Source of the DNA: Candidatus Rifleibacteriota bacterium
GTDB taxonomy: Bacteria; Muiribacteriota; Ozemobacteria; Ozemobacterales; Ozemobacteraceae
Assembly (NCBI GenBank): GCA_012520995.1
Contig: JAAYNI010000071.1
Location: forward strand, 1-64,000
Length of the DNA stretch: 64,000 nt
Direction: 5' to 3'
The position numbers were made by a program, and so were the translations under genes. The stretch's first letter is position 1; each line of letters begins with the position of its first letter. Of this stretch, positions 1-7,924 are shown one piece after another. The notes beneath the pieces are model-generated. The model saw only the letters and a list, made by a program, of their open reading frames with translations, made no database searches and was not told where the DNA came from.

Positions 1-13
1 CGAATGTAGATTG

Positions 14-47
14 AAAAGCTGCGGGAAATATCCCGCAGCTTTTTTTA
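14..47 (+). terminator. Rho-independent terminator of an upstream gene
   Basis: A 10-bp perfect stem (AGCTGCGGGA, 17-26, with TCCCGCAGCT, 31-40) closes an AATA loop and runs into T7. It presumably ends a transcript entering from the left; no coding end is visible in the 13 bases before it. Confidence 0.8.
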
Positions 48-241
48 TTAGCTTGAGAATTAAGAATTAAATGATGAATTTAAATGGTATATAAAGCTGT
101 AATTGGTGTAAAATTATGGAGTATGGAAATAGAAGACAAAAGACCTAAAATTAGCTTTACCGACTGATGAAACTCTGTTTCATTTGCAGCTGATTTTGTT
201 TTTTTAAAATTTCTGATTTTATTTTATTTAGAGGTATCTTA

Positions 242-895
242 ATGAGAAGAGAGATTTTTTTTGTTTTAGCATTGCTTTTGGTTCTTAGCCTTTCCCTGAC
301 AGGATGCGGCGTTGGCGGTATTGTCGGTTCTGTCGAATCTTACACTTGGACTCCTGAAAATCGCCCGCATATCATTAATTGTCACATTAATAATACTGCT
401 GTTACCAGCTTGCTTAAATCTGGAGCGGCTTATGCTGGCGGAATAGCTGGGGATGCTGAAAAGAGCAGAATAGAAGGCTGTACGGTTAAAGCTGCTGTCG
501 GAGTTCCGCTTAAAACCATAGTAAAAGTTGAAAATGTTGCCTATGCTGGCGGTATTGCCGGGCATCTCGCAGATAAAGGTGAAATTATTGACTGCACCTT
601 CTCTGATGGAAAAATTGAAGGAGGAGACCTGGTTGGCGGTATTGCGGGCGGGATTTCAACTGAAACCTTGCTTTTAAACTGCAATGTTAACAACGGAGAG
701 ATTATAGGCAATAATATGGTCGGCGGCATAGTAGGGCATGCAGAAGCTTATAAAGCTCAAGAAATAAGAAATTGTGGTGCCAGCAGCAGCGGCAACAAGG
801 TAATAAGCTCAGGCGCCAAAGACAGGATCTGCGGAGATGGCAATCCGAACTTGACAGGCACGACTACTGGCAACGGATTTACACTTCATCCTTAA
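242..895 (+). CDS. GLUG-repeat surface lipoprotein
   Basis: A 217-aa protein of unknown function, probably a cell-envelope lipoprotein. The N-terminus is a lipoprotein signal with lipobox LTGC (Cys about residue 22). The rest is built of about 20-25-residue units containing YAGGIAG, LVGGIAG and MVGGIVG, each followed by a hydrophilic stretch and an asparagine/cysteine-rich strand. This is the pattern of GLUG motifs found in bacterial surface adhesins and IgA-protease-like proteins. At least four units are visible, so it is a short version of proteins that are usually much longer. An AGAGG ribosome site (about 230-234) precedes the ATG. It stands alone: a hairpin follows at 909-943 and then 550 bases without genes. 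The repeat fold suggests a beta-solenoid; an adhesive or structural role is inference. Confidence 0.75.
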   Translation: MRREIFFVLALLLVLSLSLTGCGVGGIVGSVESYTWTPENRPHIINCHINNTAVTSLLKSGAAYAGGIAGDAEKSRIEGCTVKAAVGVPLKTIVKVENVAYAGGIAGHLADKGEIIDCTFSDGKIEGGDLVGGIAGGISTETLLLNCNVNNGEIIGNNMVGGIVGHAEAYKAQEIRNCGASSSGNKVISSGAKDRICGDGNPNLTGTTTGNGFTLHP

Positions 896-908
896 TTTGC
901 TTTCACCC

Positions 909-943
909 AACAGCTTCAGAGAGGAACCCTCTCTGAAGCTGTT
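909..943. terminator. Long perfect hairpin after the GLUG lipoprotein
   Basis: A 16-bp perfect inverted repeat (909-924 and 928-943, AACAGCTTCAGAGAGG and its complement) closes on three bases, 13 nt after the stop codon. There is no T-run on either side, so it may be an mRNA 3'-end stabiliser or an atypical terminator. Confidence 0.5.
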
Positions 944-961
944 AGATGCGGGTGGCGAACT

Positions 962-1019
962 CCAAGGGAGTAGGGGTTAGGGAGTAGGGTGTAGCATTCA
1001 TTAACAGCCAGTGATGAGT
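962..1019 (+). repeat. G/T-rich GTAGGG module plus GAGTGG module
   Basis: A degenerate tandem of GGGAGTAGGG-GTTAGGGAGTAGGG-TGTAGCA is followed by CAGTGATGAGT, leading directly into the 60-nt core at 1020. The same order recurs at 20993-21052. Confidence 0.6.
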
Positions 1020-1079
1020 GGCGAGCTTAATTAAATTAGAAATTATAATGTATAAATTAGAAATAAATGTTTAGAACTC
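1020..1079 (+). repeat. 60-nt dispersed core repeat, copy A
   Basis: Starts GGCGAGCTTAATTAAATTAG and ends TGTTTAGAACTC. Exactly 60 nt, with only two or three differences from the copies at 9026, 21053 and 24850. Similarity decays downstream, although a short run around GCTTTTAGCTGCTTATAAAT (1100-1119) is shared with copy D. Confidence 0.9.
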
Positions 1080-1303
1080 CAATATTGGAACTTACAACTG
1101 CTTTTAGCTGCTTATAAATCTCCGATATCCATATCTAAACCACAAAAACCAAACTGACTCTCGTAAAAATATAAAATATTTTTACTTTCCTTGTTGCTTC
1201 CTAGAGCACAAATACAAACTGCTGCTTTAATGTGACTCCTAAAAAAATGTAAGCTGCCATTTATCAAATAACTTTGCTAAAAAGCTCTTTTCATCAGAGA
1301 CAT

Positions 1304-1352
1304 GAGTAAAATCTTAGTTAATTCTATTGCCTAAGATTTTACTCGATTTTTA
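1304..1352 (+). terminator. AT-rich terminator-like hairpin in non-coding DNA
   Basis: GAGTAAAATCTTAG (1304-1317) pairs perfectly with CTAAGATTTTACTC (1331-1344) over a 13-nt loop and is followed by GATTTTT. No gene precedes it within 400 nt, so it would end either a long 3' UTR or a small unannotated RNA. Confidence 0.5.
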
Positions 1353-1460
1353 CCCTTTAAAAAACTACATAAGTAATGGCAAAGCAATTATTAGGTACAG
1401 CAATTGAGTCTAAATAATTACACTGTCCACCGCCCACTGACAACAGATCACTGTTTGTAC

Positions 1461-1489
1461 TTGTGCACATGCCTGCCTTATGCTATAGA
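1461..1489 (+). promoter_or_regulatory. Possible promoter driving leaderless recD2
   Basis: TTGTGC (1461-1466), 17 nt, then an extended -10 TGC-TATAGA (1481-1489). A start site seven bases after this -10 would be position 1496, the first base of the recD2 GTG, which would make the mRNA leaderless. No Shine-Dalgarno sequence is present. Confidence 0.4.
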
Positions 1490-1495
1490 TAATGC

Positions 1496-3676
1496 GTGGA
1501 AGTTGAAAGCATTACAGCAAAAATAGAGCGTATAACTTTTTATAACGAGGCCAGCGGCTATTATGTTTTAAAGGCCGTTTCAGACGATGTTACTGGCGAA
1601 TTCACTTTAGTTGGCAATTTTGGCTATGTGCATCCTGGTGAGGAACTTCGTGTACACGGTCTTTGGGTGACTCATCCTACATTCGGAAATCAATTTCGCG
1701 CTCTTCGCTTTAACCTTCTAAAGCCTAACACTCTGGCAGGTATAAAGAACTTTCTTGGTTCAGGCAAGTTTAAGGGTATAGGTAAGAGTACAGCAGCTAA
1801 ACTGGTTGACTGTTTTGGAATAGACACGCTTGAAATTATAGAGAAAAATCCTGAGCGTTTGATGGAATGTCCAGGTATAGGCAGCCGTAAAATGGAAACC
1901 ATTATGAAAGGCTGGAATGTGCAACGTTCTTTGCAGGATGTGATGGTGTTTTTACAGGGTTACGGACTTTCTTCGGCTTATGCGTTCAAAATTTATAAAA
2001 AACTTGGGCGTGAAGCATACAAAAAGCTTTCAGAAAATCCATACATTCTCTCTTATGAGATTCCGGGAACAGGCTTTAAAAAAGCGGACAATATAGCTAA
2101 AGAATTCGGCATTTCCGGGAATGATCCCAGACGCATTGAGGCAGCCTTGATGTATGTAGCTGACAAGGCTATGAAGTCGGGCCACCTTTATTCTGAACGA
2201 GAGCGTCTCCTTGCGGTCTGCAATAAGCTCCTTGAGGCACCGGCATCGGAAGTTGATAAGATTGAGAGAGCTTTGCATAACTTGGCTTTACGCGGCAAGA
2301 TAAAGCTTGTTGAAAGTGAGGGCAAACAGCTTTGCTATCTGCCTTCCGCTTATGCTGCTGAATTCAATGCTGCTGCTCTTGTTAATAATAGACTGAGAGT
2401 TTCCTCTGCGATTTCGCGAGAAACCTTGTTAAAGGTTTTTGACTCTCCGGCATTTTCGGAGGTATTTTGTCTTTCCGATGCACAAAAAGCGGCTGTCGAG
2501 CTGACTCTTAAAGAGAGTTTTACTATAATAACAGGAGGGCCTGGAACAGGCAAAACCACAGTACTTAAAGCGGTTTCTTTTTCTCATAAGCTTTTAGGCA
2601 AAAAGGTGCTTTTGGCTGCGCCTACTGGCAGAGCTGCTAAGCGTTTGGCTGAGGTTTCCGGCGAAGAGACTTTCACTTTGCATCGTCTCTTGGAGTTTAA
2701 TCCTGAAACAGGCCATTTCAGTCGCACTCAGGAGCGGCCTTTGGAGGCGGATACCCTTATAATAGATGAAGCTTCAATGGTAGATGCCTTCTTGTTTGCC
2801 TCGATTCTTAAGGCTTTGCCTCTCTCGGCTTCATTAGTTTTTGTAGGAGATGCCGATCAGCTTCCCTCTGTTGGGCCGGGAGCAGTCTTGGGAGAGCTTT
2901 TGGCATCGGGCGCTGTTCCGGCTTTTAGACTGAAAGAAGTTTTTCGTCAGGTAGCCGATTCAGATATAATTATAAACAGTCACCTGATTAACAATGGACG
3001 TATGCCAAACCTTAGAATACCTGACGGAAATACCAAAACTGACTGTTATTTTATTCCGGAGGAAACAGAGCAGGATCTTTTGGATAAGCTGGTTAACGTT
3101 GTTCAGAGGAGTTTGCCTAAATCTTTCGGGTTTGTTCCTTCAAAAGATATTCAGGTTATAACTCCGACTAATAAGGGAAATTTAGGTGTGGCAGCTTTGA
3201 ATGTTTTGCTGCAGGCTGCTGTAAATCCTCCTTCACTTGAAAAGGAAGAATTTGCCCATTTAGAGAGAATTTTTCGACAAGGGGATAAGGTTATACAATT
3301 AAAAAACAATTATGACCTTAACATTTTTAATGGAGATATGGGAATCGTAGTTGAGGTGAATTCAGATGACAACGAACTCACAGTAGATTTCGATGATGTC
3401 ACGGTTACCTTGGATTCAGGCGATTTGCCGGATTTATCTCACGCTTATGCTGTAACTGTCCATAAAGCGCAGGGCAGTGAGTATCCTGCGGTAGTTTTTG
3501 TAGCTTCAACATCTCACTTTGTCATGTTGGAGAGAAACTTGCTCTATACAGCTTTAACCAGGTCTAAAAAAACTATTGTAATAATAGGGCAAAAGCGGGC
3601 GATTGAGATGGCTGTAAATAACAATCGCATAAAAAAACGCAATACATTGCTTTCAAAGCTTGTAAAGTCTCCATAA
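1496..3676 (+). CDS. recD2: RecD2-type ATP-dependent 5'-3' DNA helicase
   Basis: A 726-aa superfamily 1B helicase of the RecD2/RecD-like family, which acts in DNA repair and fork processing without RecBC. The N-terminal OB-like domain begins with the family's typical start (about 1-90). Helix-hairpin-helix-rich segments follow (90-200: PGIGSRKM, GTGFKKAD). Walker A GGPGTGKTT lies at about 348-356, motif II LIIDEAS about 422-428, GDADQLPSVGPG about 450, and the C-terminal helicase motifs HAYAVTVHKAQGSEYPAV (about 648-665) and YTALTRS near 685. Length is normal for the family. The GTG start is forced: an in-frame TAA lies at 1490-1492, and the upstream ATG at 1492 is in another frame. recB and recC are absent nearby, as expected for RecD2. 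Confidence 0.93.
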   Translation: MEVESITAKIERITFYNEASGYYVLKAVSDDVTGEFTLVGNFGYVHPGEELRVHGLWVTHPTFGNQFRALRFNLLKPNTLAGIKNFLGSGKFKGIGKSTAAKLVDCFGIDTLEIIEKNPERLMECPGIGSRKMETIMKGWNVQRSLQDVMVFLQGYGLSSAYAFKIYKKLGREAYKKLSENPYILSYEIPGTGFKKADNIAKEFGISGNDPRRIEAALMYVADKAMKSGHLYSERERLLAVCNKLLEAPASEVDKIERALHNLALRGKIKLVESEGKQLCYLPSAYAAEFNAAALVNNRLRVSSAISRETLLKVFDSPAFSEVFCLSDAQKAAVELTLKESFTIITGGPGTGKTTVLKAVSFSHKLLGKKVLLAAPTGRAAKRLAEVSGEETFTLHRLLEFNPETGHFSRTQERPLEADTLIIDEASMVDAFLFASILKALPLSASLVFVGDADQLPSVGPGAVLGELLASGAVPAFRLKEVFRQVADSDIIINSHLINNGRMPNLRIPDGNTKTDCYFIPEETEQDLLDKLVNVVQRSLPKSFGFVPSKDIQVITPTNKGNLGVAALNVLLQAAVNPPSLEKEEFAHLERIFRQGDKVIQLKNNYDLNIFNGDMGIVVEVNSDDNELTVDFDDVTVTLDSGDLPDLSHAYAVTVHKAQGSEYPAVVFVASTSHFVMLERNLLYTALTRSKKTIVIIGQKRAIEMAVNNNRIKKRNTLLSKLVKSP

Positions 3677-3780
3677 ATTCATCATAATATTAATAATTGA
3701 GGATGCTAATCTAAGAAAAATTGTTATTATTAACGATAGTTCTGTACGGAATTTAAAAATACAAAGAGAGCAGGTTTAGG

Positions 3781-4869
3781 ATGGCTGATTTCAAGCAGGT
3801 TTGTGAAGCGGCAAAAAAAATAAAGGCTTCAGACGTTCATATAGTAAGCGATGAGCAAATTTATTGCCGTGTCAATGGTAAGATTGTGCCTCTTCCCGAT
3901 ATGCTAATGTCACAAAAAGAAGTGAAACAAAGCATTTTGGATACTAGTTCGCCTAAAGCCTTGGCAATTTTAGGCAAACAAAAGCATGTTACCTATGCGG
4001 CAGATATTGAGGACATAGGCAAGGTGCGTTTCGCTCTTTATTTTAACAGGCAGGAATTTGCGCTTTCAGCCAGATTTATTCCGGATGATTTAACAAAAAT
4101 GTTAGGTCTTTTGCCTAATCCGCAAATTGAGAGCTTCTTGGATCAAAACAGAGGCTTGATACTTGTCGGAAGTCCTTCGGGTGAAGGTAAAAGCACTACT
4201 GTGGCTTCTATGCTCAATTATATTAATAACAAGCATGACAGGCTCATTTTTACAGTAGAGAACCCTGTGGAATATGTTCATAAAGATAATCGCTCAACAT
4301 TTATTCAGCGCAGTATACCTATCGATATTGTGGACTTTTATGACGGTTTAAGCGAAGCCGCAAGGATTGCTCCTGATATAGTAGTGACCGACTCAATTTC
4401 TTATGATGACGCTTTTGATCAAGCCTTGACTCTCTCTGAGTCAGGTTGCATGGTAATAGCTCTTACAGAAGGCGGAGATTGCCAGCAAATTATTGAAAGA
4501 GTAATTAAATCCCGAAAAATAGAAGATCAAGCGAGTTTTCGCAGCAGGCTTGCTACTCAGCTTATGCTTACTGTAGGCCAGCGTCTATGCCCTATGGCTG
4601 TATCTTCCATGACACGGGTTCCCATTTTTGATATTATGGAAAATACTCAGCAGTCCAAGATTTTTATCAGAAATGACAACCTCACAATGTTCCGCACGGT
4701 TCAGCAAGAACATGAACGTGCAGCATCAGGGGGGAGAACTGACACTTTGGCTAGAACCTTTGACAAACAGCTTCAGACTTTGCTCGCGGAAGGCAAGATA
4801 ACCAGAGAGACGGCTTATGACTTGGCTGTTAATAAACAATCCTTCCCTTTGCCTAAGAAAGGGGTGTAA
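3781..4869 (+). CDS. Degenerate PilT-like ATPase, first of a tandem pair
   Basis: A 362-aa member of the PilT/GspE secretion ATPase family. PilT hexamers power retraction of type IV pili at the inner membrane. The overall PilT order is present: N-terminal domain (1-115), P-loop region at 130-140, the ENPVEYVHKD segment (PilT IEDPIEF), and the QLMLTVGQRL / FDIMENTQ region. Key residues are altered. The Walker A reads SPSGEGKS, with Lys137 kept but the first Gly replaced by Ser. The Walker B/Asp-box region reads DIVVTDSISYDD, without the GE and RD of the family's VGEMRD. The His-box TLHT is replaced by ALTEG. It is followed 3 nt later by a second PilT homologue. ATPase activity is therefore doubtful; a regulatory or heteromeric role is inference. 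Confidence 0.8.
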   Translation: MADFKQVCEAAKKIKASDVHIVSDEQIYCRVNGKIVPLPDMLMSQKEVKQSILDTSSPKALAILGKQKHVTYAADIEDIGKVRFALYFNRQEFALSARFIPDDLTKMLGLLPNPQIESFLDQNRGLILVGSPSGEGKSTTVASMLNYINNKHDRLIFTVENPVEYVHKDNRSTFIQRSIPIDIVDFYDGLSEAARIAPDIVVTDSISYDDAFDQALTLSESGCMVIALTEGGDCQQIIERVIKSRKIEDQASFRSRLATQLMLTVGQRLCPMAVSSMTRVPIFDIMENTQQSKIFIRNDNLTMFRTVQQEHERAASGGRTDTLARTFDKQLQTLLAEGKITRETAYDLAVNKQSFPLPKKGV

Positions 4870-4872
4870 TAA

Positions 4873-5922
4873 ATGGAAGTAGTCAAGCTTATAGAAAAGG
4901 TTTATACGGCAGGCGGCAATGAGCTTCATTTGAAAGTGGGCACTAAGCCCATGATGAGGCGCAACAAACATTTAATACAGCTGGATGTTCCTGTATTGGT
5001 TGAAGATGACATGAAACATCTTTTCAATGACCTTTTAAAGGATGATCACCGCAAAGAATTTGAAGAGGAAAGTTTTTTAGAGTTAAACTTCTGGGACAAC
5101 AAACCTTGTAATTACAGACTTTCTTTGTTTCGCTCTCAAGGAACCACAGTTGCTACTATAAAGCTTATTGAAAGCGAAGTCCCGTCTATTGATAAGTTGC
5201 AGTTTCCTCAGAGCATTGTATCCTTGCTTTCAGCTCGACAAGGGCTTCTGATATTTGCAGGACCTACTCGCTCTGGTATAACAACATTGATGGCTAGTGC
5301 TATTCAACATATAAATGAAACTTCTGAGCGCCACATACATATAATAGAAGATCCTGTTGAATATCGTTACAAAAACGATAAAAGCTATATTTCACAGCGC
5401 CAGCTTGGCAAAGACCTTTTGGTTATTGAGCAAGGCATCAACTTTGCAAAGCGCATGGACGTAGATGTTTTGGTCATAGGCGATATTAAACGTGAAATTC
5501 CTTTTTTCAACATTATTGAGTATATGATGGGCGGCCATATGGTGATACTCTGTATGCCGACTTTGGGTGTTACAACTACCTTGGAGAAATTTGTTTACTC
5601 ATTTGATGAATCCAGAAGAAATTACATATATCACGCGCTTTCAGAACATCTCTTGGCTGTTATGTCTCAAGGCTTGATAGAGAACAGAATGAAAAGCGGA
5701 GTTGTTCCTGTTCACGAACTCCTGCTCTGCAATACTATTACCACTGATATATTCTCAAAAGGAAAACTTGCTCAAATAGAACCCAACATGAGATCTGCTG
5801 GACCTGGAAGCGTTACCTTCGCAGAAACGGTTAAAAGGCTGATTACTCAAGGCACTATATCTGAGGCGGAGGGAAACACCTTCTTGGGCGAAGTGCGTAA
5901 TTCGCGGCAGAATAGACCTTAA
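4873..5922 (+). CDS. Degenerate PilT-like protein lacking the Walker A lysine
   Basis: A 349-aa PilT-family protein, paralogous to the gene 3 nt upstream. The P-loop is GPTRSGITT at residues 130-138, so the nucleotide-binding lysine is isoleucine (136). The downstream IIEDPVEYRYKND segment is well conserved. The Asp/Walker B stretch VDVLVIGDIKRE keeps an acidic residue but not GExRD, and the His-box reads LCMPT instead of TLHT. It is the same length as ordinary PilT and has no frameshift, so it is under selection as a protein rather than simply decaying. The stop codon overlaps the next ATG (TAATG), which couples it to the radical SAM gene. No intact pilT, pilB or pilC is in the window. Likely a pseudo-ATPase partner; function unknown. 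Confidence 0.8.
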   Translation: MEVVKLIEKVYTAGGNELHLKVGTKPMMRRNKHLIQLDVPVLVEDDMKHLFNDLLKDDHRKEFEEESFLELNFWDNKPCNYRLSLFRSQGTTVATIKLIESEVPSIDKLQFPQSIVSLLSARQGLLIFAGPTRSGITTLMASAIQHINETSERHIHIIEDPVEYRYKNDKSYISQRQLGKDLLVIEQGINFAKRMDVDVLVIGDIKREIPFFNIIEYMMGGHMVILCMPTLGVTTTLEKFVYSFDESRRNYIYHALSEHLLAVMSQGLIENRMKSGVVPVHELLLCNTITTDIFSKGKLAQIEPNMRSAGPGSVTFAETVKRLITQGTISEAEGNTFLGEVRNSRQNRP

Positions 5923-6770
5923 TGCTTAAAGCTCTTTATTTTGAGACTAACAAAGCAGACGGTTCTGTTAACTGTCTGCTTTGTCCGCATAAATGCAAAA
6001 TTTTACCAGGCAAAAAAGGTTTTTGCGGTGTAAGAACTAATATAGGCGGCGAACTCTTTTCTTTGGTTGACAGAGTTTATTCTGGAATAGCTTATGATCC
6101 TATTGAGAAGAAACCTCTTTATAGATTTCATCCAGGCAGCCGTATATTTTCTATTGGCAGTTTTGGATGTACCTTGAGGTGTGATTTTTGTCAGAACTGG
6201 CATCTGCTTAATTTGCCTGAAAGAGCTCCATTACAGGATGACGATGCTATTTTGCAAGCGGCTGCACAGGAAGGTTCCATAGGCATAGCCTATACTTATA
6301 ACGAGCCGACAGTAAGCTATGAAACAGTTTTAAGGCTCTCCAAAAAAGCAAGGGAGAGGGGACTTGTAAATGTGCTTATCACAAACGGTTATATCAACCC
6401 GGAGCCATTTACAGAGCTTCTTAAGTATATTGATGCTGCCAATATTGATATTAAGGCGTTTAATAACGAATATTACAAAAAGTTTTGCAAGGGCGAACTT
6501 GAACCTGTTAAAGAGAACGTGAGAATAGCTTCAAAAATGGTACATCTTGAGATTACCACTTTGCTGACAGGCGAAAACAACTCAGCTCCAGATGAAATAG
6601 AGGCCTTAGCTAAATTTTTGGCTGATTTAGACGAGAATATTCCGTTGCATTTGAGCAGATACTTTCCTGCTTACAAAATGACTGAACCGCCGACAGATAT
6701 TAAGCTGATGCTGAGAGCAAAAGAAATTGCGTCTCAGCATCTCAAGCATGTTTATTTGGGCAACGTATAG
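5922..6770 (+). CDS. amrS: AmmeMemoRadiSam-type radical SAM enzyme
   Basis: A 282-aa radical SAM protein matching the AmmeMemoRadiSam system enzyme (AmrS). An N-terminal cysteine cluster (C18, C21, C25, C35; CLLCPHKC) is followed by YDPIEKKPLYRFHPGS. The radical SAM motif is C83-x3-C87-x2-C90 (CTLRCDFCQNW), then the IAYTYNEPTV segment and a C-terminal HVYLGNV, all characteristic. It is shorter than typical members (over 320 aa). The usual partners, an AMMECR1-domain protein (AmrA) and a MEMO-like protein (AmrB), are not in the window. Translation is coupled to the pseudo-PilT gene by TAATG. The substrate of this system is not established. The 3' end overlaps the convergent nifS gene by 19 nt. 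Confidence 0.85.
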   Translation: MLKALYFETNKADGSVNCLLCPHKCKILPGKKGFCGVRTNIGGELFSLVDRVYSGIAYDPIEKKPLYRFHPGSRIFSIGSFGCTLRCDFCQNWHLLNLPERAPLQDDDAILQAAAQEGSIGIAYTYNEPTVSYETVLRLSKKARERGLVNVLITNGYINPEPFTELLKYIDAANIDIKAFNNEYYKKFCKGELEPVKENVRIASKMVHLEITTLLTGENNSAPDEIEALAKFLADLDENIPLHLSRYFPAYKMTEPPTDIKLMLRAKEIASQHLKHVYLGNV

Positions 6771-7924
6771 AATGGCGACATCTCGCGTAAAGATTGAATT
6801 ACGCTTGGAATATGCTCTATAGCGTAGTCTATCTCTTCTTCGGTAGTAAACTTGGAGAGAGAAAGTCTCAGGGAGCCATGAATGAAAGAGTAGGGGAGTT
6901 TCATAGCTGTAAGCACATGGGAAGGATCCAAACTTCCGCTTGCGCAAGCTGAACCTGTGCTTCCTGCTATGCCCAATTCGCTGAGTTTCAGAAGGATTGC
7001 TTCGCCTTCTACAAATTCGAATGCCAAATTGGTGGTGTTTGGCAGTCTGTTGGGTACATTTCCATTAATCTTGGTATTCGAAATCTGCTTTACAAGAGCT
7101 TGTTCGAGTTTGTTTCTCAATGCGGAAATCTTCTGCAAGGAGCCGTCTTTAAGTTCTTGTCCAGCTTCTTGGCAAGCTTGTCCCAGAGCGACTATATAGG
7201 GTATGTTTTCTGTGCCTGCTCGCCTGCCTGATTCTTGATGACCGCCTATGATGAATGGGTGAATTTTGACACCTTCTCTTATATACAGAGCACCGATGCC
7301 TTTGGGAGTATGAAGCTTATGGCCTGAAAGAGAGAGCATACTGACGGGTGTTTTTTGCAGGTCAATAGGTATTTTGCCGACTGCTTGAACTGCATCAGTA
7401 TGGAAGAGAATTCCTTTTTCTGCTGCGAATTCGGCTATTTCACGAATCGGATAGATTACCCCGGTTTCGTTGTTAGCGGACATAATAGTAATGAGACCAG
7501 TGTTAGTAGTGACAGCTTCTTTCAGTTTCTCTAAAGATATGTTGCCATTTTGATCAACTGGCAAAAGGGTAAGGGTGCAACCTTTGTTTTTTTCAAGGAA
7601 CTTTAAAGTCTGTAATACTGCAGGATGTTCCACAACCGTGCTGATGATATGATTTTTTTTCGGATAAGACTCCAGAAAACCTCTCAGGGCATGGTTGTTA
7701 GACTCAGAACCGCAAGAAGTGAAAATGATTTCAGAGGGCTTTGCATTTAAGAGAGCGGCAACCTGTTCTCGAGCTTTTTTTAGGGCTTTCGCTGCAGGCT
7801 CGCCGAAAATGTGCATGGAGCTGGGATTGCCATAAAATTCATTGAAATAAGGCATCATGGCATCTCTGACAGAGGGAGATGTCATACATGTTGCATTGTT
7901 GTCCAAATAGACAAGTTTTTTCAT
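6752..7924 (-). CDS. nifS: NifS/IscS-type cysteine desulfurase
   Basis: A 390-aa PLP enzyme that removes sulfur from cysteine as a persulfide for Fe-S cluster assembly on NifU. Visible features are the N-terminal YLDNNATC (usual LDNNATT), NPSSMH, TSCGSESNN, HTDAVQAVGK, the PLP-binding Lys203 in SGHKLHTPKG, and catalytic Cys327 in GSACASGS. The extended SACASGSLDPS loop fits the NifS/IscS class. The start overlaps the nifU stop by 4 nt (ATGA), so the pair is one operon. The C-terminus overlaps amrS on the other strand. Confidence 0.93.
   Translation of the reverse strand: MKKLVYLDNNATCMTSPSVRDAMMPYFNEFYGNPSSMHIFGEPAAKALKKAREQVAALLNAKPSEIIFTSCGSESNNHALRGFLESYPKKNHIISTVVEHPAVLQTLKFLEKNKGCTLTLLPVDQNGNISLEKLKEAVTTNTGLITIMSANNETGVIYPIREIAEFAAEKGILFHTDAVQAVGKIPIDLQKTPVSMLSLSGHKLHTPKGIGALYIREGVKIHPFIIGGHQESGRRAGTENIPYIVALGQACQEAGQELKDGSLQKISALRNKLEQALVKQISNTKINGNVPNRLPNTTNLAFEFVEGEAILLKLSELGIAGSTGSACASGSLDPSHVLTAMKLPYSFIHGSLRLSLSKFTTEEEIDYAIEHIPSVIQSLREMSPFYTLPK

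Larger units (their letters stand above)
896..1495. other. 600-nt gene-free region with repeats and hairpins
   Basis: I see no credible gene here. It holds the hairpin at 909-943, a G/T-rich repeat module (962-996), the 60-nt dispersed core (1020-1079), a 14-bp hairpin with T-run (1304-1352), an inverted copy of the GAGTGG-type motif (about 1422-1456, CACTGTCCACCGCCCACTGA) and a promoter-like sequence just before recD2. Confidence 0.6.
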
